A DNA stretch of 64,000 nucleotides from Neomegalonema sp. (GTDB lineage Bacteria > Pseudomonadota > Alphaproteobacteria > Rhodobacterales > Rhodobacteraceae): assembly GCA_022760355.1 (NCBI GenBank), contig JALEGB010000028.1, positions 1 to 64,000 of the forward strand. Direction: 5' to 3'. The translations under genes and the position numbers were made by a program. A model generated the notes under the pieces. The model was not told the DNA's origin, did no database searches, and saw nothing but the letters and a program-made list of their open reading frames with translations. Below, piece after piece: positions 1-7,864 of the stretch (the first letter of the stretch is position 1; every line of letters begins with the position of its first letter).

Positions 1-204
1 GGCGCGAAGCTGAGCCTGCTTCGTTTCTTAATGCGACGTTGATCGCCGCTGTTGGGAACAAGATGCCGTTTAGCGCTTGCCAACTCCTTGCGAACTGTTG
101 TTAACAAAAGGTGTACTCGGATTTAAATGCCAAGCATTTGTTCAACAGTTCTTACAAAATGCCGATAAAAACTGTCGAAAACTTCCGATAAAATTTTAGG
201 CGAC
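1..204. other. AT-rich intergenic segment with inverted and direct repeats
   Basis: No gene was recognised. The segment is clearly more AT-rich than its surroundings. It holds an inverted repeat, GAACTGTTG at 92-100 and CAACAGTTC at 143-151; the arms extend inward to about 15 bp if a two-base bulge is allowed. CCGATAAAA occurs twice, at 162-170 and 185-193. It lies downstream of the SDR gene, which reads leftwards and stops at 205, so it may hold that operon's end or the regulatory region of a gene left of the window. Confidence 0.5.
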
Positions 205-1023
205 TTAATCGCGATTGGGACTGGTCGGGCCATCTTCACGCGCAATCACCTCATCCCAACCAATCATCTTACGGGTGAGCCAGAAATAACTCCGCGGGCG
301 TAATAGTCGTAACGCTTTGAGAATGAATGCAAAACGACGCGGGAAGGCGATTTCGAAGCCGCCGCGTTTCAGACCGTCGACAATCCGTCCAGCCGCCTCG
401 TCCGTCTCCATCAAAAACGGCATGTTGAAGTCATTCACGCTTGTCGCGTCCGTTTTCACGAAGCCAGGATTGACGACCGATATGCGGACGCCTCGGGGGG
501 CGAGATCAAAAGCCAGCGACTCCGCCATCGCTATCAACCCCGCCTTTGTCGCCGAGTAGGCGGCGGCGCGAGGCAACCCACGATATCCGGCGACCGATGC
601 GACAAGCGCGACGCAGCCGGTGCGGCGCTCCCACAGATGCGAAAGCACCGGCTCCAGGCAATTTGAAACCCCGGTTAAGTTCACATCAAAGGTCTGCGTC
701 GCTTTCGCCGCCGTAAATTCAGGCGCGCGCATGGGGTGGTACACCCCCGCATTCAGAAGGCTGAGCGCCAACGGTGTTTTAGCGGTGATCGACTGAACGA
801 TCTGTTTCATCGCCTGCGGGTCCGTCACATCGCCAGGGGCCGGCTTGATGTTTCGGTCGAGCTGCGCGAGCGCCTCCAACTTGGCGGCGTTGCGCGCAGT
901 GGCGAACACCGTCCAGCCCTCGTCCGCAAGCCGCAACACAGTGGCCCGACCGATGCCGGCGCTGGCCCCGGTGACCCAGGCGGCGCCATCTTTCGGCGCC
1001 GGAATGTAATCGAAACCGCTCAC
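205..1023 (-). CDS. SDR family NAD(P)-dependent oxidoreductase
   Basis: Classical short-chain dehydrogenase/reductase, about 272 aa. Seen in the sequence: the Rossmann cofactor loop TGASAGIG near the N-terminus, the NAG motif mid-protein, and the catalytic YSATK (YxxxK) after a conserved Ser. The substrate cannot be read from sequence; the reaction would be NAD(P)H-linked oxidation or reduction of a hydroxyl or carbonyl group in the cytoplasm. I chose the GTG at 1023 because GAGGGG lies about eight bases upstream; GTG codons at 1041 and 1032 are alternatives. It is the last gene of a minus-strand run with the DUF6134 and ChrR-like genes, 24 bases after the former, so co-transcription is likely. 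SDRs are often found in ChrR-controlled stress loci, but that link is inference here. Confidence 0.88.
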   Translation of the reverse strand: MSGFDYIPAPKDGAAWVTGASAGIGRATVLRLADEGWTVFATARNAAKLEALAQLDRNIKPAPGDVTDPQAMKQIVQSITAKTPLALSLLNAGVYHPMRAPEFTAAKATQTFDVNLTGVSNCLEPVLSHLWERRTGCVALVASVAGYRGLPRAAAYSATKAGLIAMAESLAFDLAPRGVRISVVNPGFVKTDATSVNDFNMPFLMETDEAAGRIVDGLKRGGFEIAFPRRFAFILKALRLLRPRSYFWLTRKMIGWDEVIAREDGPTSPNRD

Positions 1024-1047
1024 GCTGATCACCCCTCGCACGCCGCT

Positions 1048-1686
1048 CTATGCATTAAAGCGCGGCCCCGGAGCCGTTTGACGATAGCGAATGACCTCGC
1101 CATCGCGCGCGGGGAAGCTGCAGCCGCGCCATTCCCCCTGGGCGTCATAATCCAGCGTCACATCCACGTCGCCCCTGACGCTCCACCGTTCTCCGCCCGC
1201 GCGCGGCCGCTGAGCCAGCGACAGTTTCAGCAACTCGCCGGTTTGCGAACTGAACCATGGCGTCGGAGCCTTGCGCCAATAGCTGGTTGGCGCGCGATCC
1301 GCCGGCGCAGTCCCGCGAAAGGAGGATCCAGCGATCCGCAAACGATCGCCCCGGCGCTCAAGCCTGCAGAAATCCTTGTCGCCATCATCATTGGTCGAGG
1401 ACACAAGCCGCTGCAGAGCACCGCCCTCCCACGTTTCGGTGTTGCGATGATCGTAAACAAAAGCGCGGATGCCCAGTATGTAGATCTGGATCAAGATCCG
1501 GATGCTCATTGTCTGCACGTCGCCGCGGGTCGACGAAGTCAGCGTATGCGCGCCGATCACTTTGCCCTTGCGCAGAATCTCAAAGCGCCGTTGGCCGTTC
1601 GCCGCCCGAGACGCGGAAGGGCCGAATATAACCGGGCTCGCCAACGCCGCCGCGCCGCCCAGCAAGAGGGCGCGGCGGTTGATCAA
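1048..1686 (-). CDS. DUF6134 family secreted protein
   Basis: About 213 aa. An RR-plus-hydrophobic N-terminus (RRALLLGGAAALAS) looks like a Tat or Sec signal, followed by a beta-rich domain. The pattern 'ILGIRAFVYDHRNTETWEGG ... TNDDGD' is characteristic of DUF6134, a family of exported proteins with no established function. The start is unusual: the likely initiator is TTG at 1684-1686, four bases after the stop of the upstream ChrR-like gene, which suggests translational coupling. A longer reading reaches 1818 but would overlap that gene and bury the signal peptide. Gene order ChrR-like, DUF6134, SDR indicates one operon. The family call is good; the role is unknown. Confidence 0.75.
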   Translation of the reverse strand: MINRRALLLGGAAALASPVIFGPSASRAANGQRRFEILRKGKVIGAHTLTSSTRGDVQTMSIRILIQIYILGIRAFVYDHRNTETWEGGALQRLVSSTNDDGDKDFCRLERRGDRLRIAGSSFRGTAPADRAPTSYWRKAPTPWFSSQTGELLKLSLAQRPRAGGERWSVRGDVDVTLDYDAQGEWRGCSFPARDGEVIRYRQTAPGPRFNA

Positions 1687-1690
1687 ACCG

Positions 1691-2356
1691 CTATTCCGCG
1701 AACAAGTTAAGGGCTCGCCCGATCGGGCCGTTGAAGCGCAGCTTGCCGCTAACGACGATAAGGCAGTAGCAGATTTCATCGCCGATGATCTCCGGATGGT
1801 GGTCATGCTCAGGACCACAAAGCGCGATGTCGCCGGAGGTCAACATACGCTCGCCATCACGCATGGCGCCGGTCAGAACCAAGGTCGCCTCATCGCCGCT
1901 ATGGGTGTGATCGGGCACACGTCCGCCCGGCCTCGCCCGCATCAGACTGATCTTTTCGCCGTTCGCATCCGAGATAATATGCTCTGAAATGCTCGGAAGC
2001 CGGAATTTCCACGGAATCGAATGGAAGGAGCGCCCGACCGCCCGCGCGACCGGCAATGGCAGCGGCCCAGCGTCCAACGCTCCGCCCGCGCCATGCGTGG
2101 CGACAGGATCAGGCCGCGCCGCGTCCTCCGCGTCAATTTCAGCGAGCAGCTCGTCAAAACTCATCGTCGATGAACCTGTCTCATCGGCTTCAATCGGCGA
2201 ATCGCGCAACAGCGCCCCGCCCAGCTCCTCCAGCGCGCTGACATAGCCCCGCCCGGCGGGGGCGAGCGTCAGATGCGCTGCGCACAACAACGATAAGCCT
2301 GGCGATGTCTCGCCGGCTGCATACGCCTCCAAAAGCTCCTGCTGCGAGATGGTCAT
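1691..2356 (-). CDS. ChrR-like cupin anti-sigma factor homologue lacking zinc-finger cysteines
   Basis: About 221 aa, with the two-part layout of ChrR-type anti-ECF-sigma proteins. The N-terminal helical segment (ELLEAYAAGETSPGLSLL) is followed by 'AAHLTLAPAGR', and a C-terminal cupin carries HTHSGDE and later histidines (PEHDHH) that can bind metal. In the family the first segment is a zinc-binding anti-sigma domain with the pattern H...H-x3-C-x2-C. Here one His is kept, but the Cys positions are Ala and Gly and the first His position is replaced. ATG at 2356 was chosen because the protein then begins at the conserved YAAG helix. No ECF sigma gene lies beside it: upstream is a divergent gamma-glutamylcyclotransferase-like gene. 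It may bind a distant sigma without zinc, or may have lost that role and act through the cupin. Confidence 0.78.
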   Translation of the reverse strand: MTISQQELLEAYAAGETSPGLSLLCAAHLTLAPAGRGYVSALEELGGALLRDSPIEADETGSSTMSFDELLAEIDAEDAARPDPVATHGAGGALDAGPLPLPVARAVGRSFHSIPWKFRLPSISEHIISDANGEKISLMRARPGGRVPDHTHSGDEATLVLTGAMRDGERMLTSGDIALCGPEHDHHPEIIGDEICYCLIVVSGKLRFNGPIGRALNLFAE

Positions 2357-2549
2357 CAAAGCCGCCCTGCCACACCACCGATTTGAGCCATTATCAGGCC
2401 CCTTTCGCCTCACCTGCGCCGCCGCTTGGCGGCTGGACCGTCATTTTGCGCTCGTCCGCATTTACTGAATTACGATACGACTGCGCGAGAAGATCACGCG
2501 CCCGACGTTTTTTTTGCTATGCTGCGTCGCCACCGCCTAAGCTTGCCCT

Positions 2550-2987
2550 ATGCATGGAAATAATAGGCTGATCGATCTTTTTGTCTACGGCACCCTGCGC
2601 GACGAGCAGCTCCGCCGCGCCCTGCTGGGAAACGCCGCGCCCCATCGGGCGACGCCAGCGCGCGCGCACGGTTGGATCCCCGCTCGCATCGCTGGCGTTG
2701 ACTACCCGGCGTTGGCCCCAGCGCATGGCCGGTGCGCCGAAGGCGCGGTGTTGCGTCAGCTGTCGCCACGCGCAGTGCAGCTGCTCACGGAGTATGAGGG
2801 CGATGAATATGTGCTGAGCCAAATTTCGGTTGAACTTGGCGCCGCAAGCAGCGCCCAGGTCGCTGTCTACCTGCCGACACGGGCCTTGCTGGCGCGCGCC
2901 GGTCCACCGTTCGCCGAGTGGGACTTCGACACCTGGGCCCGATCCACGGGCGCTGCGCGCCGTCGCCGAGGGCGCAACCGGTTCTAA
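2550..2987 (+). CDS. Gamma-glutamylcyclotransferase (AIG2-like) family protein
   Basis: 145 aa, the usual size for bacterial AIG2/GGCT-like proteins. The YGTLR motif near residue 15 forms the substrate loop of the fold, and the central EYEGDEY segment places a conserved acidic residue where the family has its catalytic Glu. Members release 5-oxoproline from gamma-glutamyl peptides or act on related amides; the substrate here is unknown. The C-terminus is Arg-rich (RRRRGRNRF). It is monocistronic, divergent from the ChrR-like gene and 159 bases upstream of the cysteine synthase gene. No strong ribosome site precedes the ATG. Confidence 0.8.
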   Translation: MHGNNRLIDLFVYGTLRDEQLRRALLGNAAPHRATPARAHGWIPARIAGVDYPALAPAHGRCAEGAVLRQLSPRAVQLLTEYEGDEYVLSQISVELGAASSAQVAVYLPTRALLARAGPPFAEWDFDTWARSTGAARRRRGRNRF

Positions 2988-3146
2988 AGTTCCCGCACCG
3001 CGCAGAACTGCATCCTAATTCGGCGCGAAATCTGAGTGAAGATCGTCCGGAACATCGCCCCCCCTCCAATCTCAGGTTGATGCGGCCCGCACCGCCGCGC
3101 CATATCTAGCACGAAAACATCAGTGCGGCCGGCCGAGGAAATGAAT

Positions 3147-4187
3147 ATGCAAGTCTACCAATCTGTGCCTGACGCAGTCGGCAATACGCCGCTGATCAAG
3201 TTGCGCAAGGTCTCCGAGGAAACCGGCTGCGAAATCTACGGCAAAGCCGAGTTCATGAATCCGGGCCAGTCGGTCAAGGATCGGGCGGCGCTGTCGATTA
3301 TCCGTGATGCGGAGCGGCGCGGCGCGCTGAAGCCCGGCGGCCTGATCGTCGAGGGCACCGCCGGCAATACCGGCATTGGCCTGGCCGTTATCGGCCGCGC
3401 CCTGGGGTATGATACGATCATCGTTATCCCCGAAACGCAAAGCATGGAGAAGAAAGCGGCGATCCGCCTTGCCGGCGCGCAACTGGTCGAGGTTCCCGCC
3501 GCCCCGTACCGGAACCCGAACAATTACATCCGCTGCTCAATGCGATTGGCGGAGAAGCTGAACGAAGCGCACCCGAAGGGCGTGATCTGGGCGAACCAGT
3601 TCGACAATGTCGCCAACCGCCAGGCCCATATTGAGAGCACGGGGCCGGAGATCTGGGAACAGACGAACGGACGGATTGACGGGTTCATCTGCGCCGTCGG
3701 CTCTGGCGGCACGCTCGCCGGCACTGCGATGGCGTTGCGGGACAGGAAGCCGAACATCGCGATCGGGATCGCGGACCCGGATGGCGCCGCGCTCTACAAT
3801 TACTATGCGAATGGCGAGCTGAAAGCGGAGGGGGGCTCGGTTTCCGAGGGCATTGGCCAAGGGCGCATTACCGCCAATCTCGAAGGGCTGAACATAGACT
3901 ACCCCTACAACATCTCGGACGCCGAAGCGCTGCCCTACGTGTTTGACTTGATGCGGGAGGAGGGGCTCGTTCTCGGCCTCTCCAGCGGCGTCAACGTGGC
4001 TGGCGCCGTGCGCTTGGCGAAGGATCTCGGCCCAGGCGCGACCATCGTGACGATCCTGTGCGATCATGGCGGCCGCTACGCGTCAAAGATCTTTAATCCG
4101 GAATTCCTGGAGGCGAAGGGCCTGCCTTGCCCGGACTGGTTAAAGGCGAAGCCGCTCGACCTTCCGAATTTTTTCGTCGACGCTTAG
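3147..4187 (+). CDS. Cysteine synthase-type PLP-dependent enzyme
   Basis: About 346 aa of the fold-II PLP family. The PLP lysine is K44 in NPGQSVKDRA, the substrate loop is EGTAGNTGIG, and the phosphate-binding glycine loop is GSGGTLAG; SSGVNVAGA follows near the C-terminus. The product is most like alphaproteobacterial cysteine synthase A (O-acetylserine plus sulfide to cysteine), but the NPGQSVKDRA variant also occurs in relatives with other beta-replacement substrates. GAGGA sits seven bases before the ATG at 3147, so that start is preferred over 3141. The Rieske-glutamate synthase fusion starts 95 bases downstream on the same strand, so the two may share a transcript. The sulfate reduction operon is far away at 48-53 kb. 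Confidence 0.9.
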   Translation: MQVYQSVPDAVGNTPLIKLRKVSEETGCEIYGKAEFMNPGQSVKDRAALSIIRDAERRGALKPGGLIVEGTAGNTGIGLAVIGRALGYDTIIVIPETQSMEKKAAIRLAGAQLVEVPAAPYRNPNNYIRCSMRLAEKLNEAHPKGVIWANQFDNVANRQAHIESTGPEIWEQTNGRIDGFICAVGSGGTLAGTAMALRDRKPNIAIGIADPDGAALYNYYANGELKAEGGSVSEGIGQGRITANLEGLNIDYPYNISDAEALPYVFDLMREEGLVLGLSSGVNVAGAVRLAKDLGPGATIVTILCDHGGRYASKIFNPEFLEAKGLPCPDWLKAKPLDLPNFFVDA

Positions 4188-4282
4188 GCCGCCAGATTGC
4201 GGAGACGCCGGCGGCGCGCGCAGGATCGATCCGGGTAAGGCTGGCCCATCGATCGGCAGTCGGGGAAAGGGGATCAACCCAT

Positions 4283-5893
4283 ATGAATAAAGTCGCAATT
4301 GCGCAGTTCAGCGCCCTAGAAGATCGCGCGCCAGCATATGCGTTGGTGGCGGAGGTTGATCTGGTTGTTGTTCGATATGACGACAAAGTATCCGTGATGT
4401 ACGGCCGCTGCCTACATCGCGGCGCCTTGATGTCTGATGGGTATGTCGATGGCGACAACCTGATTTGCGGCCTCCATTATTGGGACTATCGGCTGGATAG
4501 TGGCGTCTCAGAGTACAACAACTCCGAAGCGCTGACGAAGTTTACGGCATGGGTTGAAGACGACCAGGTGCTGGTCGACGAGGATGAGATCGCCGCCTGG
4601 GCGGCGAAGCACCCGCAGCCCTTTAAGCGCGACGACTATCTTGGCCTGTATGCCGACACCAGCCACGGCACCGCCGAAGAACCGCATACCGGCCTGATCC
4701 AACGTTATGCGCGCGAAGGCCTGGCGAATACCGGGCATCACGGCGTGGTGGACGCTATGGGCGTCCCGCGTGATCAACTTCCTGATTGGGACGACCTGCA
4801 GATCCTGACCGCGCAGCTGCACAAAGCGCCGCTGCTTGAAGATCACCCAGTCGGCGCCGAAACCATAATCGGACCGAACGCGCGCAAACCGCTGCGGTTG
4901 GAAATCCCGCTGTTCGTTTCGGATATGAGCTTCGGCGCGCTGTCCGAGCCGGCGAAGCTGGCGATGGCGCGGGGCGCTGAGCTGGCGGGGACCGGCATCT
5001 GCTCCGGCGAAGGCGGAATGCTGCCGGAGGAGCAGCAAGCGAATTCCCGCTACTTCTACGAACTCGCCTCGGCCAAATTCGGCTTCGACTGGGACAAGCT
5101 GGCGAATGTGCAGGCGTTCCATTTTAAAGGCGGTCAGGGCGCCAAGACCGGTACGGGCGGCCATCTGCCGGGCGAAAAGGTGCAAGGGAAGATTGCGGAA
5201 GTACGCGGGCTTGCCGAAGGGAAGGATGCGATCTCGCCCCCGCGCTTTCCTGAATGGACAGAACCGGCGCAGATTAAAGAGTTCGCTGAGGATGTAAGAA
5301 GCCGGACTGAGGGGATTCCGATCGGCTACAAACTGTCCGCCCAGCATATTGAGGATGATATCGATGCGGCGCTGGAGGTTGGCGTTGATTATATCATTCT
5401 CGACGGTCGAGGCGGCGGCACGGGCGCAGCGCCGCTGATTTTTAGAGACAATATCTCGGTGCCGACCATTCCAGCGCTCGCCCGCGCCCGTCGCCACCTG
5501 GACCGGCATGGGCGCAAAGACGTGACGCTGGTGATCACCGGCGGGTTGCGCAAACCGGCCGACTTCATCAAAGCGCTGGCGCTCGGGGCGGACGCAATCG
5601 CCCTCTCTAACGCCGCAATGCAAGCCATTGGCTGCATCGCGATGCGAGCATGCCAGACCAATAACTGCCCAGTTGGAATTGCAACGCAGAAGCCGGCGCT
5701 GGTCAATCGGCTGGTGGTTGAGAAGTCAGCCCGCCAACTGGCCAATTTCTTCTCCGCCTCTGTGGAGCTGATGAAAGTGATGGCCCGCGCCTGTGGTCAT
5801 GATCACCTGTCGCACTTCTCCATCAAGGACTTGACCACCTGGAAAAGAGAAATGTCGGAGCTGAGCGGCGTCGCCTATGGCGGCGTGCGCTGA
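4283..5893 (+). CDS. Rieske [2Fe-2S] domain fused to glutamate synthase FMN domain
   Basis: 536 aa with two recognisable parts. Residues 1-110 form a Rieske ferredoxin domain with C43-x-H45 and C62-x2-H65, the four cluster ligands. Residues about 140-520 match the central FMN-binding domain of glutamate synthase (GltB): IPLFVSDMSFGAL, FKGGQGAKTG, DGRGGGTGAAP, and the 3Fe-4S pattern C451-x5-C457-x4-C462 (ending NCPVGIATQ). It lacks the glutaminase domain and the C-terminal GXGXG domain of full GltB. Such 'glutamate synthase-related' proteins are FMN oxidoreductases of unsettled substrate; the Rieske domain may pass electrons to the 3Fe-4S/FMN centre. I chose ATG at 4283, after GGGGA, because it begins the Rieske fold. 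It follows the cysteine synthase-like gene, which hints at amino-acid chemistry. Confidence 0.87.
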   Translation: MNKVAIAQFSALEDRAPAYALVAEVDLVVVRYDDKVSVMYGRCLHRGALMSDGYVDGDNLICGLHYWDYRLDSGVSEYNNSEALTKFTAWVEDDQVLVDEDEIAAWAAKHPQPFKRDDYLGLYADTSHGTAEEPHTGLIQRYAREGLANTGHHGVVDAMGVPRDQLPDWDDLQILTAQLHKAPLLEDHPVGAETIIGPNARKPLRLEIPLFVSDMSFGALSEPAKLAMARGAELAGTGICSGEGGMLPEEQQANSRYFYELASAKFGFDWDKLANVQAFHFKGGQGAKTGTGGHLPGEKVQGKIAEVRGLAEGKDAISPPRFPEWTEPAQIKEFAEDVRSRTEGIPIGYKLSAQHIEDDIDAALEVGVDYIILDGRGGGTGAAPLIFRDNISVPTIPALARARRHLDRHGRKDVTLVITGGLRKPADFIKALALGADAIALSNAAMQAIGCIAMRACQTNNCPVGIATQKPALVNRLVVEKSARQLANFFSASVELMKVMARACGHDHLSHFSIKDLTTWKREMSELSGVAYGGVR

Positions 5894-5911
5894 CGCTAAC
5901 CCGAAGTCTGG

Positions 5912-6535
5912 CTAAATGTGGACGCCGCGCTTTCTGAGCTCGGCGGCCAGATCCCGCCCGGGCGTCGCTTGGATCGCCGCCATACCGGCCGCCTCTGACG
6001 CCGCACAATTATCCGCGCGATCATCGAGAAACACCGCAGTCGCCGGATCGATCGCATACCGCTCAAACAAAATCCTGTAGATCTCAGGCTCAGGCTTAAT
6101 GGCGCCAACATCGGCGGAAACGACTACACCGTCGAATTCGGTTAAAAAGTCAAAGCGCTCGCAGCAGGCGGCCCATTTCTCCGCCGAGAAATTCGTCAAC
6201 CCGTATACAGGCGTCCCCCGCGCGCGGAGCAGGCGCAGCAGGGCGACATTGGCCGCGATCGGGCCGGGCGCCATTTCCATCCAGCGCGTGTCGTAAGCGC
6301 GGATCAGATCGCTATGCGTTGGGAACAGCGCAATGCGCTCCGCCACGGCCTCCGCCCAGCGGCGGCCGCGATCCTGCTCCTCATTCCACGCCGTCGTGCA
6401 GACCTGCTCCAAAAACTGCTCGACATGAGCCGCATCCGGCAACAGCTTGCGATACAGATGACGCGGGTCCCACTCGATCAGCACATTGCCAACATCGAAC
6501 ACGACTATTTCAGGCGCTTGCGCTGGCGACTTCAT
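5912..6535 (-). CDS. HAD-superfamily hydrolase, YihX-like
   Basis: About 208 aa. The nucleophile motif is FDVGNVLIEWD (first Asp D14, with Gly where many phosphatases have the second Asp), followed by LTNFS (motif II), KPEPEIY (motif III Lys) and FLDDRADN (motif IV). DxGNV-type HADs include E. coli YihX, a glucose-1-phosphate phosphatase, and haloacid dehalogenase relatives; the substrate is not decided here. The start at 6535 places the nucleophile at the usual distance from the N-terminus; an upstream in-frame ATG at 6568 is possible. It converges with the Rieske-GltS gene (18 bases between stops) and lies downstream of phnF on the same strand. Confidence 0.85.
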   Translation of the reverse strand: MKSPAQAPEIVVFDVGNVLIEWDPRHLYRKLLPDAAHVEQFLEQVCTTAWNEEQDRGRRWAEAVAERIALFPTHSDLIRAYDTRWMEMAPGPIAANVALLRLLRARGTPVYGLTNFSAEKWAACCERFDFLTEFDGVVVSADVGAIKPEPEIYRILFERYAIDPATAVFLDDRADNCAASEAAGMAAIQATPGRDLAAELRKRGVHI

Positions 6536-6612
6536 TCGATCCCCCGCTCTGACCACCACGGCGCGCATCGGGCTCGGCGCAATTGTTGGCCGAGCCCGGC
6601 GGGACTAAACAA

Positions 6613-7476
6613 CTAGCGGACCGCCGCGGATTTGCGCGCGGCGACGCCTGTCGCAGCCTCCGCCACGGCGGCATGGTCGCTGTTTGTCGGCCGGGATGCG
6701 CCGGAGCCGTTGACGCTCGTCGCGGCAACCTGGCGCGGCGCCTCCGCTTCGCCGCCTTTGCTGTAGCTGTCCGAGTCGACCATCAACGCGGCGCGCTGGC
6801 CGGCGAAGTAGGTCACGCCATACTCAATTGGCTGACCCGCCATATCGAGGTTAAGCGCCTCCGCGCGCAGAACTGGCGCGTTGTCCGGCTGACGCAGCTT
6901 GCGCGCAATGGTGCGCGACGGCGCGACCGCAGCAATTCGGGTCCAGGCGCGAACATAGTCGATAACGCCATACCGGCGCAGCGCCGCCGTCACCGATTTC
7001 GTCTCGGTCATCACCTCAGCCAAATCCGGGAACCGCTCGCCGTTGAAATAATGCTCGCTGGCGCAGACCGGCGTATTATCGGCTTCGCCCAACTGCTCAA
7101 TCATCACGACCGGCTTGCCCGCCTTAATCGCGAGCTTCTCCGCGATCCGCGGGTCGGCGGAGACCATATCGGCCGACATCAAACGCTGCGACGGCGTGCG
7201 GCCGAGCTCGGCCACATTCTGACTGAAGCGGGTCCGAGGCCCGATTTTATAGTCCAGCACGCCTTCCGACACATAGGCGCCGCTGCCGCGTCGCACAGCG
7301 ATGATGCCGGCGAGGCTCAGCTCGGCCAGGGCGCGCCGTACGGTATGGCGATTAACTTCAAAACGCTCCGACAGCTCTTTTTCAGTAGGAAGCTTGTCGC
7401 CGGCTTTGAAGGACCCATCAACAACCTCCGCTCGCAAAGCATCGTAGATCTCTCGCCAGATCGGAGTTCTTGGCAT
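6613..7476 (-). CDS. phnF: PhnF-type GntR/HutC transcriptional regulator of phosphonate genes
   Basis: About 287 aa. An N-terminal GntR winged helix (WREIYDALRAEVVDGSFKAG, then RHTVRRALAEL) is followed by a UTRA ligand domain (to about residue 235). The last 50 or so residues are a low-complexity Ala/Ser/Glu tail that typical PhnF proteins (about 240 aa) lack. ATG at 7476 has AAGGG six bases upstream; 7482 is an alternative. It is divergent from phnG, with a HutC-type operator GTATAGAC in the intergenic region, so autoregulation and repression of the phn operon are likely. That is inference from family and position. Confidence 0.9.
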   Translation of the reverse strand: MPRTPIWREIYDALRAEVVDGSFKAGDKLPTEKELSERFEVNRHTVRRALAELSLAGIIAVRRGSGAYVSEGVLDYKIGPRTRFSQNVAELGRTPSQRLMSADMVSADPRIAEKLAIKAGKPVVMIEQLGEADNTPVCASEHYFNGERFPDLAEVMTETKSVTAALRRYGVIDYVRAWTRIAAVAPSRTIARKLRQPDNAPVLRAEALNLDMAGQPIEYGVTYFAGQRAALMVDSDSYSKGGEAEAPRQVAATSVNGSGASRPTNSDHAAVAEAATGVAARKSAAVR

Positions 7477-7864
7477 TGTCATCCCTTTGTAGCACAGCGC
7501 CCCAGAGGCTCGTGGAATTTCCCGAGCCGCCTTTTTGCTCGATATCACGCAGCCAACCGCCCCCGCGCAGCAGACTCCGTCAGCGCATATTTTTTACCCA
7601 AGCGAAGAGCGCGCATCTGCCTCAGCACGCGCCCATCGCCAATTGACCGCGCAACGCTTACGCCAGAGTGACGCGCTCGACAACGCGTCGATGGGGGCGG
7701 ACTTCCGCAAAAGTTGCCTTTGTCGCAGAGATTTACCGTGAACGAAGCCCTTGCGTCTCACAGGCGACTCAGATATGTATAGACAAGTTAACACTCATCA
7801 GCATCAGCACGCTGAGCCGTAGTTTGACTAGGGGGAGCCGCCATCGGCGGTCGAGGGCGATTTT
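7477..7864. other. phnF-phnG divergent intergenic region
   Basis: About 390 bases without a convincing gene. It separates the divergent phnF and phnG starts. Its right third carries a promoter-like pair and a HutC-type operator (entered separately). The left two thirds are mixed sequence with no clear structure. Confidence 0.6.
7751..7788 (+). promoter_or_regulatory. Candidate phnG promoter with overlapping PhnF operator
   Basis: TTGCGT at 7751-7756 and TATGTA at 7774-7779 are 17 bases apart and face phnG. Directly over the second box lies GTATAGAC (7777-7784), which fits the HutC-subfamily GntR pattern GT-N-TA-N-AC, inside the imperfect inverted repeat TGT-N4-ACA. A repressor bound there would block the -10 region. 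Seen: the motifs and spacing. Inferred: that PhnF binds here. Confidence 0.5.

Noticed and set aside
4508-5623. Long open frame on the minus strand opposite the Rieske-GltS gene
   Set aside because: No recognisable domain, Arg/Gln-rich composition typical of antisense reading of GC-rich genes, and the plus-strand gene is certain.
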